In this document: positions 30,051 to 40,365 of the stretch, one piece after another
Layout of the letters: each line of letters starts with the position of its first letter
How positions within the stretch are numbered: position 1 is the stretch's first letter
NCBI GenBank assembly: GCA_033977485.1
Contig: CM066985.1
Coordinates: 73,765,045-73,829,044, forward strand
From: Hydrangea macrophylla
Lineage: Eukaryota > Streptophyta > Magnoliopsida > Cornales > Hydrangeaceae
Direction of reading: 5' to 3'
Length of the DNA stretch: 64,000 nt
Made by a program: the position numbers and the translations under genes
The notes under the pieces: model-generated
What the model saw: the letters and a program-made list of their open reading frames with translations, nothing else
What the model was told of the DNA's origin: nothing
Databases searched by the model: none

Positions 30051-31240
30051 ATGTTGGCCACCGGAGAAGTTGAGAACGCCGCCTCTGAGAAGCCGGCGGC
30101 GGAGGTTGCAAAGACGGTGGAGGAGAAAACTAGGGCTCCGTATATTCGTACATACACTTCTGCTGTTTGATGATGTATGTTTCTGCTTCTGTGTATTCGA
30201 GAAGTTTCTATGAATTGATATCATTAGAGTTTTAATCTAGTTTTGTGCTAATTGTTGAAGCAGCTAAGTCGATTATACGTTTTGGATATGAGAAGGTCAA
30301 ATGTGTGTGTGTGTGTGTGTGACTGATATATAAAGTCCTTTTCTTCTAAAGAGGGATCCCTCGTTTAATACTTTGAGTACTTCTAATCTTGACCGCTGGA
30401 TTTCATTTAATCCTTGCGGTAAAAGTGAAATTCACTGTGCATTGATTGCATTGAATCGGCAGATTCAAATCAAATATAGGGTGGTGTATAAACAAAACCG
30501 AACATCTTTTGATTATTCGTATACACCAACTAGTTACGAAATCACATGATTTTGACGGCCTCTACTCGTGTCTAGCTCGTCCCAGAGCTAGATTTGCCTC
30601 AATTGTTTGTCTTTTGTCTTCAGCTTTCCTCAAATTAGCTTCCGCTTAGAAGTCCTCACTGTATTAAAATGAGGTATCCCTCATTAGAAGTACTCTGTGT
30701 ATATATATATATGTGTGTGTGTGTGCGTGCGCGCGCGCGCGTGTGTATTTCTATTTTTGTCTATTCGAGAAGTTTCCATGAATTAAGTTCTGAAGAGTTT
30801 TGATCTGCTTTTTTTTAGGAGTTGTTGAAGAAGCTTAGTTGATTTTATGTTTTTGATATTAGATGAGAAGATCAAATGAAGTTGTTTGATCATTGTTATG
30901 TGAATTTGTGATCGATTAATGCAGATGATTGAGGACGCTCTGCTGGCTCTAAATGAGAAGGGAGGATCGAGTGTGTACAGAATGAATCGCCAAGGACCTG
31001 GAAGAGAAACACAAGGCAGTGCTCCCTGAGCATTTCAGGAAAGTTTTGGGGCTTCATAAATTGAAGAACTCTGGTGCAACAGGACTACTGATATTACAAT
31101 CAAGGTTCTCTTCAAATTATCCAAGTCAAAGAAGAGAACTGCGAAGAAGCCTAACCAACCCAAAGCTACCATGGACACGGCCGGTGCTCCAACGAAGTCG
31201 GTGAAGAATGCGGCGAAGCCGAAGCTGTGGATATGGCGTT
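30051..31240 (+). pseudogene. Linker histone H1 pseudogene
   Basis: Exon 1 (30051-about 30145) begins MLATGEVENAASEKPAAEVA and ends in VEEKTRAP, an Ala/Glu/Lys/Pro-rich H1 N-tail, but lacks the basic KKPRAPK-type segment before the globular domain. After an intron, exon 2 starts at 30925 behind a TAATGCAG acceptor at the usual H1 intron site, with MIEDALLALNEKGGSSVY, the start of the H15 globular domain. A frameshift follows, then HKAVLPEHFRKVLGL and KLKNSGATGLL, then another frameshift into VLFKLSKSKKRTAKKPNQPK. The Lys/Ala/Pro-rich C-tail fades out near 31240. The retained intron shows it is not a processed copy. Several shifts and the lost segment make a functional H1 impossible as read. 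Confidence 0.8.
30187..30880 (+). repeat. Imperfect direct duplication inside the H1 pseudogene intron
   Basis: A stretch of about 120 bp starting near TATTCGAGAAGTTTC (30196) recurs from about 30765 with the same order of blocks (ATGAATT, GTTTTRATCT, GTTGAAG, AGATCAAATG-like). (GT)n runs at about 30303-30321 and 30714-30746 accompany the two copies. Confidence 0.6.
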
Positions 31241-33467
31241 TGCAGAAGTTTGAACATATTCTGTTAATATTAGGCTTAATAAAATGGTGGACTTTGTGGT
31301 TGAAATTTTGGATTCAAATAGAATTAAGAATTGTGGATAGTTTCCATTTATGGACGGCATTTCATGGTGTTATGCATGGCTAGTTTACTGGGATTGTCTA
31401 ATACTGTGTAGATTAGACAATCAATGGCTTGGTTTGTGAACGTTCATTCAACTTATTTTAGGAACTAATGGTCAATGCACTACCAATAGTCTTCACAGTG
31501 AATTTCTATAATCAAATGAATCAATTGAACCTGCTCGATTAGTTTTGTAATTTCTTTAGACTAGTATAGTCTCTAATTAGAGAGGGAGCTGAAATGCTAA
31601 AAGTATATCACCCAGGGACTGAGGAACTGTTGCCAGTGGTATATATGTTTTGGTAATTCTCGTTTTAACTTATTTCTTAGGAAGTTTATGCTTCTATTTT
31701 CCCTCTGGTTGAATCCCTAATGTAATCTTTTGATATGGTTTTTACAGAAAAAATCTAGAAGTTCAAGAAGAGCACTGAACTTTGGATCCGAATGGATTGC
31801 ACATGACTTCAAGGTTTGTCAAGTTCTAGACTGTTTGTTTGTTGCACATTTTGTTTTAATTAGTTTTTCATTTCTTGTTCACCTGGGGAATTTGGTGTTA
31901 AATGGCCTAAAATGTTACTTGTTGCTTGTTTCAATTAAGAATAGATTTTTACACACCTCTTGGTTGAGTTTGGCATGGCATTTGTATTTTGCATTCATCT
32001 ATAATACTCTTAGACAGTATCACTTAACCAGTGCACTGCAGCAGGCAAAATACCGTGCCATAGTAATTTGTTATTCGGTGTTTGTGTTTAATCCGATTTT
32101 GGAAGCAATCCTTTTTATTGCTCTGAGTTAATGCCATCACTTTATCACTTTCTCACATGGTGGTCGTGTATTTTGATTTTTGGTTTCTGGTTCTTGGTAT
32201 GTATTTATGTGGTGATTATTGGGTAGATAATAGTGTACTAACTTGGTCAACGATTCAACATTCATTAATTCAAGTTATTAGAAATCTTATTGTGGACTTA
32301 CTCAGTTGCTCTAGAGCATCAACCTGTCCACCTCAGTTTGATAGATACCCAGCGTATAATTGCTTCGTGTTCTTAATAGTGGAAAATTTTGCATTACCAA
32401 GTTTTAACTCTTTGTAGAGTTTTATTGTACATAGAACCTACATTTTGGAAAACCTAAAACTTAATTTTGGATTTTCCATCCTTGACTTTTGATGTTCTTG
32501 GAATGCTGGAGTAGGTTTTGGAGGAAGTATTCCCTCATTGGTATATGTAGGAAAAGACGTCGGTACTTTTCTACTGTTTCGGAGTGTGATTGGTACTTTT
32601 CTACTGTTTCGAAGTGTGATTGGTAAATGAAGGAAAAGACGTAGGTACATTTCCTATTAAGTTCAATCTAAGCATCGCATGGCCATCTTTTTCTACCCGA
32701 TTCATTATAGTTAATGATCATATCTGTGAAGAATGAATCAGCGGGAATGGGGATTATTCAATTTGCATGGGGAAATATTATAATCATTTTATTTATTGTA
32801 ATTATTGGTAACATGCAAGCTTAATGGTCTATTTAAACTTGCTTGGAAACTGCATCAAGAAAGTTTCTACGTGAACATGAGAAATGAAAACTTGATACCA
32901 AAAATACCCATTTCTGGCATACTTGTACTCTTATGATTGGATGAATAGACTTGATTGACCCAAATTTGAAAGAAATAACGTTTTGCTTGATGGTTAGAAG
33001 AATTCCTCTGGAGGCTATTAAATATTCTATTTGGAGGGAAACAAACATGGGAATCTTTTTAAGACAAGTTCCAATCTATAGCTAGGCTCTATCAGGACTT
33101 TCTAAGGGAAGAGAAGCCAAGAAGGGGATAGGTTTTAGTTTGCTCAAAAAATAGAACTCTAGCGTTTAAGCCATCAAATTTCAGAAAGAATAGTAATCCA
33201 AATAATAATGAATGAACAGGAATATTAAATGACAAGAGTTTTCAATATTTTGGGTTTTGAAGCTGAGAGCATTTTTGAACGCTCAAAAGTACGAGATTTA
33301 AAGAATAGTGACAGCAGCAACTTATTTTGTAGCATAAAAATATAATCTAACATTTTCCCTAATTTGTTAAAATCCCTCACTTCCAAAAAACGAGAGGAAA
33401 AAAAACAGCAAATCAATTGTTAGAACGGAATAGGGAGGGGTGCGAGCAGTAGCAATGGAAGCAACTG

Positions 33468-33468
<1 letters not shown>
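31241..33468. other. Non-coding stretch, no recognised gene
   Basis: Only short open frames with no recognisable domain (for example 31730-32131). A 31-bp unit starting GGTACTTTTCTACTGTTTCG is duplicated in tandem at about 32560-32622. A further weak direct repeat (AGGAAAAGACGT) flanks it. Confidence 0.5.

Positions 33469-33469
<1 letters not shown>

Positions 33470-33511
<42 letters not shown>
33470..33511. repeat. (GA)n microsatellite
   Basis: About twenty GA units. Confidence 0.95.
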
Positions 33512-33513
<2 letters not shown>

Positions 33514-33652
33514 AAAAATATTTGAAACGTGGGATAGGAAAATTGTAAATCTGCTGGTCCGTTGGAAAGTGTAAAATGTGAAAAGACAGAGAGCATTGGG
33601 ACATGGAGAGAGAAATGCGTGTGAAGTGGGAGTAAGATGTTGTTGTGTGTCG

Positions 33653-34850
33653 CGGTTCAGGGAGAGAGAATTTCAGCTGTTGGATTGGGACGTCTGAGAA
33701 TGTCTGGGGGAGTGAAATTCAAAATTGGGCCATTGTGCACCCCTTGATAAAAAATCAAATACATCTCAACCATCCATTCTTTATCAGTCGCATATAGATG
33801 TAACATCAAGGGGGTTCTCATGTATTATATGGAAATATATACATACATGTATCTATGTATATCTATACAATAAGAAATGAGAACTTTTGATGTGACAAGT
33901 GTATGTGGCTGACAAAGAATGGGTGGATGAGATGGATTGTAAATTTTAATCAAATGGTTGAGATCAATTCTATTTGTCTCCCCCCCCCACGTTATTTCTC
34001 TCTCCCTTCTTCTATCTATTTCTGCTTTCTATTTTTGAATTATTTTTGAATCGTATACATAGACGACAGAGAATCTCATCCGTATACAATAAATTTTTCT
34101 TGTGTGTCTCGGTTCAGGGAGAGAATCTCAGCTGTTGGATTGGGACGTCTGAGTATGTTTGGGGAGTGAAATTCAAAATTGGGTCATTGTGGACCCTTTG
34201 ATAAAAAATCTAATACATGCCAACCATCCATTCTTTATCACTCACATATAGATGTCACATCAAGAGGGTTCTCATTTATTATATGGATATATGTCTATAA
34301 CTATACAATAACGAATGAAGACTTTTGATGTGACAAGTGTATGTGAGTGACAAAGAATGGATGGATGAGATGGATTGTAAATATCAATTCAATGGTTGAG
34401 ATCAAGTCTCTTTCGCTCTCCCCCGCTTTATTTCTCTCCCCCTTCTTCTAGCTATTTCTGCTTTATATTTTTGAATCGTATACAGAGTAGACACAGAATC
34501 TCAGCCGTATACTGTAAAATGTCCTATGTGTCTCGATTCAGGAAGAGAGAATCTCGTCTGTTGGATTGGGACATCTAAGTATGTTTGGGGGAGTGAAATT
34601 CAAAATTGGCCCATTGTAGCCCTTTGATCAAAAATCAAATACATTCCACCATCCACATTTTTTTTTTATCACTCACATATAGCGGTCAACATCAAAAGTC
34701 CAAAGATTGGAAGGTTGAGATGGACTGTAAATTCCAATTAAATGGTTGAGATCAATTCTCTTTATCTCTCCCGTGCTTTATTTCTCTCTTCCTTCTTCTA
34801 TCTATTTTTGCTTTATATTTTTGCATCGTGTACATAGAAAGACAGAGAGG
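33653..34850. repeat. Tandem array of three units, each with an inverted-repeat MITE-like core
   Basis: Units begin CGGTTCAGG (33653 and 34110) and CGATTCAGG (34534), so spacing is 457 then 424 bp and the third unit is shortened. Each holds a GCTGTTGGATTGGGACRTCT-like lead, an inverted pair of about 65 bp per arm (in unit 1 about 33765-33830 against 33872-33940), and a CTCTCCC...TCTATTT tail. The third unit has lost most of the left arm loop. Confidence 0.8.
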
Positions 34851-35724
34851 GTTTCAAACCAGAAGACAGGCCGTCGATGCCGAGGAGACTCCCCGTTGCT
34901 AGTAAGTGGTTCCTATTATAGCAGTGATTTAGCTCCTGTATCAGTTTTGTCTCTCTGTCCTCTATATATCTGTCCCAACTCCCAGTACTAGATTTCGAAT
35001 TTTCGGACGCTTCATAATCGGATTCCCTCTAAACCTCAATTCCGTGGCCGAATCACCTAACCCTCAAATGAACCAATCCCTGGTCATCATTTTCCCATCG
35101 ATGCCATAACCAGATCCACCGGTATTCTTCTCTACCTTTTTTATTTTTGCTTTCTCAGCATTTTACCATCGATTTGATTTTCCAATCTGTGTGGCGTATA
35201 GATTGAAATTGTTCATCCATGACAACCTATATTCATACTTTAAGTGCCTCTTTAATTTGCAATGCAAGCTTCGTTTATGTTTTTGGATGCAAATATTATG
35301 TTTTACATATCTAAGGAGATTTGTGGTTTACTTGGAATAAATACTATTACCTTTTTTTTTTCAACATGAAGATGTTTTCTAGTTTCTACAGTTAAGTAAA
35401 TAATGTTTCCATTTAGGATTTTCTGCTTAGGAAGTCCTGAAGAAATCAAAATTTCTGTAACAATGTGCAGGGAAAGTTAACTACATAACAGGTGACAAGT
35501 GCACTACAATGGGGATTGTTTTCACGATCAGTAGGGAAAGGGTTGTGAAAAACAGATAACTGGCTTTTGCAAGTGGTGAATACCTCTTTTGCAAGTAAGT
35601 GGTGAAGTAATATAGATTATTACTACAACAGAAGAACCCTTGCTTTTTTTTTTTTTTTTTCATTCAGTTACAAAAACTCTACTCTATGTTTGGCTGCTAA
35701 GAAAATAGACTAACAAAAATGAAA
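34851..35724. other. Non-coding stretch, no recognised gene
   Basis: Short frames only. No domain recognised. Confidence 0.5.
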
Positions 35725-35872
35725 GAGTAGTGCTATGGTTCCCAAATTTGAATCCCAAATAGGTTGAAAGTTGTACAACATTTAATTATGATGGGGACCA
35801 TTGAATTTTCATTGGAAGTTGCTTTAGGTGATAAACTATCAAAGCATTTGGAAACCAAATTTGAAAGATTTA
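35725..35872. mobile_element. Degenerate MITE of the GAGTAATGCTATG group
   Basis: Left end GAGTAGTGCTATGGTTCCC; interior GACCATTGAATTTTCATTGG nearly matches the MITE at 25476. The right end is eroded. Confidence 0.45.
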
Positions 35873-36098
35873 CATCTCAATTATTTATTTATTTTTGTTT
35901 TGATTTTTTTTTGGTGGTTGTAGACTATATGAGGTCTACTGCTAGAATGTTAAAGAGTAGCTTTTACTAATTTGGTAGTTTGCTCCCATCTTGCTAAAGA
36001 TGCTTTGCAGTCTTTGAGAAGTTCAAAATGTTCCCTGTTTTTGTTTATAATATATATATATATATATATATAATTTTTTTCTGGTTAATTTTTGGCAC

Positions 36099-36240
36099 AT
36101 GGTCTTTGATAGCGGGAAGGTTATCGGGTAGAAAACGCAACGAGATAAAAAACTACTGGAACACTCACATCAAGCACAAACTCATGAGACTCGGCCTTGA
36201 CCCTCAAATTCACCGTCCCATCCACGGCCACTGGCCTTGA
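36099..36240 (+). pseudogene. R2R3-MYB fragment (end of R3 repeat)
   Basis: Reads [20 protein letters not shown] then [20 protein letters not shown] and stops at TGA 36238-36240. This is the third-exon start of an R2R3-MYB: the distal half of R3 and the short conserved tail, DNA-binding in intact genes. The usual GRTDNE is changed to GRKRNE. The stop comes right after the conserved tail, so there is no regulatory C-terminus, and no R2 or first half of R3 is found upstream; a degenerate MITE (35725-35872) lies there. I call it a relic. The gene subgroup cannot be fixed. Confidence 0.78.
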
Positions 36241-36471
36241 CCCTCAGATCTGTTATATGTGCTGTAGTTGATATTCTTCAAACCAAATTTTCATGTTATT
36301 GCTATCCTCACAATTGAGTACATACTATAAAGCCATTTTGCTCAAAGTTTTGGGTTTCATACGGATTGGAACCCTACTTCTTCGTTTTTCGTAGTTGAAC
36401 TTTGGCTTGGTGGCTGTTTGACTTAATGACTTTTGGTGTGTGATTGTTTTACTTTTGACTTAAAAGTTGGA

Positions 36472-36700
36472 CTTTTTTTTTTTGAAACGACATATTTCAT
36501 TGATATAGATAAAACGACAAAAAGTCATCGCAAAATACATTTTCAACTTCTAAAACCCCAAAACCAACAGACCTGGTTCTGTTATGAAACACACTCCATT
36601 TGAGAGTTTCATAAAAGGAACCACAAAAACCACCCCAACAGAGATAAACAAAAAGGGTGCTAAAAACCCCAAAGTTGGACTTTTGGCGCAAGAATTGTGT
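36472..36700 (-). mobile_element. LINE-type 3' tail remnant
   Basis: The plus strand starts with a T run followed by GAAACGACATATTTCATTGA, which reads on the minus strand as the poly-A end typical of plant L1-like remnants. Similar T-run starts at 40088 and 44497. Confidence 0.35.
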
Positions 36701-37130
36701 TCCGAAACAATTTTTGTTGTAATTTTTTGTAAAGTGCCGAATGAATGCAAAGCTAACATCTGTCCCAACTGCACATGTTAAGGAGTTAAAAATAGTTGAG
36801 AAATAGAAATAAATGAGTGAGATTTATATTTAACTTTCATCACTTTTAGCTTCTTTAACATTTTCCATAAAATTTTAAGATTTTGTTGATAAGAGATTTG
36901 TGAGTGTGTGTCGATACTAGGACATTGTGAAGCTCTATCAAGGCCCAACATGTCAATGGAGACATCAGACAAGCATGCCAACAGGAACCCAGGTTGAGCA
37001 ACCCATGCTAGACAAGCCGTGCCCCCGCATTCAAGATGACCTCATGGCTCTTCCTTATCCATGGAAGCTTTCTTGATGTAATTAATTGGCCATTATATTA
37101 GCAATCACATAGGATACCCAATTTGAAATC

Positions 37131-37271
37131 AATAATGCTATGCTTGCCAAAGTTGGAATTCAAATTTGATTTCCACATGCTATGAAAGTAGTATTACATG
37201 TCACTACATATGACACAACTAACAAAGCATTTGTGAATCAAATTGGTATTCAAAGAAGCATAACATTACTC
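37131..37271. mobile_element. MITE, AATAATGCTATGCTTGCC ends
   Basis: Left end AATAATGCTATGCTTGCC, right end (inverted) GAGTAATGTTATGCTTC. About 141 bp. Confidence 0.7.
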
Positions 37272-37392
37272 ATTTGCAAGCAACTAATATGAGACGAACA
37301 ATAAACTCATCTTTTCTCATCACTTTGAATACCCTATGTGCGTTCTGTCTTATAATTACTGTATCTTATAATTACTGTACTAATGATTTGCT

Positions 37393-37914
37393 AGAGCATC
37401 TGTAGTGGTGTTCAAAGGTAGGGCAATCTAGGGTAGTTAGTGTCCGTGGGGGACACAACAGTGTTTGTTAAATAGAAACTTTGCATGGTGTATAGTAGTG
37501 GAACTTAAGTTTACCATTCAACTATTTTTTCTTACTATATACAGCCAAATGGCAACGTCATTGCCGTTTTCCACCCCAGCCGGCAAAGGCAATGTTGCCC
37601 CACTTAGATCGGCAAAGCCTTTGCCGTTTGGTTCGTTATTTTATTTTTTGTGCAAAAAGTGATCATCCCTACCGGCAAAGGCAATGTCGTCCCGTCTGGC
37701 CATCGGACGATAAAGCCTTTGTCTTTTTTTTAATTAATTTATTTTTAAATATTACAAAAAGTGAAGATTAACTAAAGAGTTAAAAAAAAGAAGAAGAAGA
37801 ACCAAACGGCAATGCTTCTGCTACCACCCTCAATGCCAATTACATCTCTATGGCTTGGTATACGAACTTAGCCTAAATTTATCCTGCCATTTTTCACACC
37901 ACTGCAGTTGCTCT
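37393..37914. mobile_element. MITE with AGAGCATCTGTAGTGGTG ends
   Basis: The ends AGAGCATCTGTAGTGGTG and, inverted, AGAGCAACTGCAGTGGTG match in 16 of 18 positions. About 522 bp. Inside, CCGGCAAAGGCAATG occurs twice (about 37579 and 37671). No coding sequence. Confidence 0.75.
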
Positions 37915-38152
37915 AAGTGATTGCTAGTATCCGCTCTAAGTAGGGGTGAAAGAAAACCGAACCAAATCGACACACCGAACCGGTTCGGTTGATTTTCATT
38001 TGGTTTGTATAGTGCAAAATTGAAACCGAATAGAAATTTTACACACTCCGAACCGAATCGAACCGAACCGAATCGAAACCAATCAATTTTGCAAAAACCA
38101 CACCGAACTGAACCGTTTGCACCATTAGCTCTAAGTGATTGCTAGTATCCGA
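37911..38152. mobile_element. hAT-type MITE (37941-38127) with 8-bp target duplication
   Basis: GCTCTAAG flanks the insert on both sides (37933-37940 and 38128-38135). The insert starts TAGGGGTGAAA and ends, inverted, TAATGGTGCAAA. Its interior is full of AACCGAACCGAA-type repeats. It landed in a pre-existing short tandem repeat: CTCTAAGTGATTGCTAGTAT is found at 37911 and again at 38130. Confidence 0.75.
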
Positions 38153-38239
38153 AGGTTTACCTTCTTTTTTTTTGGGTTAGCAAAGATAAAATTTAATGAA
38201 ACAACCGCATAAAAGGGATAGATTACACCAATAAACACA

Positions 38240-38720
38240 CCAAACGCCATAAAAAAAAAAAAAAAAAAATTCACCCAACAAAGCAAAACAGCCAAAAGGG
38301 AGCCTCAACACCACAAAAAGACCCAAAACAAAAACCACACCCAAAGCGAAAAAGCAAACAGCTCAAAGGAGCCTCAACAGATTTTACCAAAAAAAAACAA
38401 AAAAAAGGAGCCTCAACAGAAAAACAGCCCCAAAAAGGAAGAAGCCAAACCCAAAATATCCTCAACAAAAGCAGCCAAAACAGAGGCCAAATCCAAGAAA
38501 CAACAAGAAAACAAACCACAACAAAGAAAAACCAAGAAGCACCACCAGAGAACAAAACCAAAAAGCAGCAACCACAGAACTAACCAAAACAAACACCAAG
38601 GGAAAGAGGTTCAGCTCCAAGAAAAAAGCAAGACAAGCATCTGCAAAAGAAATTGACAAATCGGTGCCGAACCAGCAAAGAAAAAACACGCTGCATGGAC
38701 AGAGAGGGCTCCACACCCCC
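38240..38720. repeat. A/C-rich, T-poor stretch with repeated GGAGCCTCAACA
   Basis: Starts with a run of about 20 A and continues with almost no T on the plus strand. GGAGCCTCAACA recurs near 38299, 38367 and 38407. Minus-strand frames here (38271-38561, 38462-38725, 38611-38847) are Phe/Trp/Leu/Val-rich by composition only. Possibly LINE 3' UTR material. Confidence 0.5.
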
Positions 38721-38759
38721 AGCAAGATGCGACAAACCAGTGACCTTCCCTTCGCTTTG

Positions 38760-39169
38760 CCTTAATACTAGTTAGCCATATATATATATATATATATAGC
38801 AATATATCAATGCCCTCAATATTTTTTGTAGCTGTGTTTTTGTTCAACCCACTGTTTACATAATGGTCCTAGCATAACTATCAATCCCCCAACATATTTT
38901 ACAAAATTTGAATCAAAAAAAAAAATTCAAAAATTAACAAATGAGGTATGCGGTTGAAAGTACTGCATTCAAATGATCAGGGCAAATCTGTCTATTGATA
39001 ATGTGGAATTGAATGTGTATATGTATGAGAGAGTGAGGGTGAATTTTTCTTCACTCACAGTCACAGCCATATTTGGTTATTTACACAAAAAAAATATCTC
39101 CAAGCATTCCATATTAACCCCTTAAGCATCAAAAGTAACACCATTAAAACCTCTTCAATATCATGCTCT
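38760..39169. other. 3' flank of the NAC gene
   Basis: AT-rich, with a (TA)n run at about 38779-38799. No gene seen. Likely includes the NAC 3' UTR near 38990-39169, but no polyadenylation site can be fixed. Confidence 0.45.
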
Positions 39170-40317
39170 TCATTTATCAAATATGCAAATTCCAAAATCA
39201 CAATCTGAGCTTGAACTCAAGAACTCATTCATCTTATTCTCCTCATCCCTTCCACTCTGCAATAACACCAAATTGTCCGAGTGAATATCATTATTATACA
39301 TGACTCCAAAGCTTAAAACTCCATCACCTCCACATCTCTCTTCTTCTTGACTCAACTGAGAAGCAACAAACTTGTCAAGATCTCTCCAATCACCCACTTT
39401 CTTGGTGCTATCATCACAACCCCTAATCTGTTCTTCTCCCTCATTACTAGTTTCTAATAAGAGAGATATCGAGCTTTGCGGCCTTTTTGTTAATGTTGGC
39501 AATGGTGGGCTCTCTAGCTGAGGAAGCTGTGTAAATTGATGATCAGAGTGCAAGAAATAATTCAAACTATTTGATTGATCTATTTCTTGCTTGCACAATA
39601 TGAAACTTTGGGACGTTTGATAGTTCTGGGACTGTCTTGTAATGTAATGATCAATTGGATCAACAACTGAGCTGAGGCTACTAGCAGGTTCATCATAAAA
39701 GTAGGCGGAGTCCCACCCTTCAGTGGTCTTGGTTTGGTTGGCGGTGGCTCGCTTCTTGAAGGCTCGGCACACTACCCATCCTTCTTCCTGCACATGGCCA
39801 GTCCAATTCATGAATAAGATATATGGAAGCACATAATATATTATGTCTTTTTTGTATATTAATGATAGGTAGTTTTAAAGGGTATTTTGGTAATTTTCGC
39901 ACTTGTAACCTGCAGCCTAGTTTTATATATCGATGATGTATTGTATAATTTCATCTTTCTGCCTTATGAGTGTACTGAAAATTTCAACAAATCGGTGGAT
40001 GTAGCACAAGTTTGGGGTGTCGTATCTCTCTCTAAATTTTTTTTATTATTTTTATTTTTTCCTTTTCCATTAATAAGTGGTCTAATCCTTTTTTTTTTTG
40101 AACAGCATCATATATTACTAATTAGCCAAAAGGCTGAAAAAGATACATCATCTAGGCACCCAAACAGGCCCTTAAGCAACCCCACAGCACCAATATTGAG
40201 AGAAGTAGAAGGCGTAATTGAGAAGCTCATAGAGTGTAATTTCAATTAGGCAAGGGTATTTTTTTTTTCTTTCCTTTTGCGAACACAGTATTAGCTTTAC
40301 TCCTTTATTTATTTATT

Positions 40318-40365
<48 letters not shown>

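Noticed and set aside
31730..32131. 133-codon frame downstream of the H1 pseudogene
   Set aside because: Leu/Phe-rich reading of AT-rich DNA with no recognised motif. A possible short exon (31747-31815) has splice-like borders but no partner.
38271..38847. Three overlapping minus-strand frames rich in Phe, Leu, Trp and Val that look like membrane proteins
   Set aside because: They result from the T-poor, A/C-rich composition of the plus strand. No start context, no domain, repeats at DNA level.
39887..40249. 120-codon plus-strand frame inside NAC intron 2
   Set aside because: Overlaps a LINE-tail remnant and T-rich sequence. No recognisable protein.
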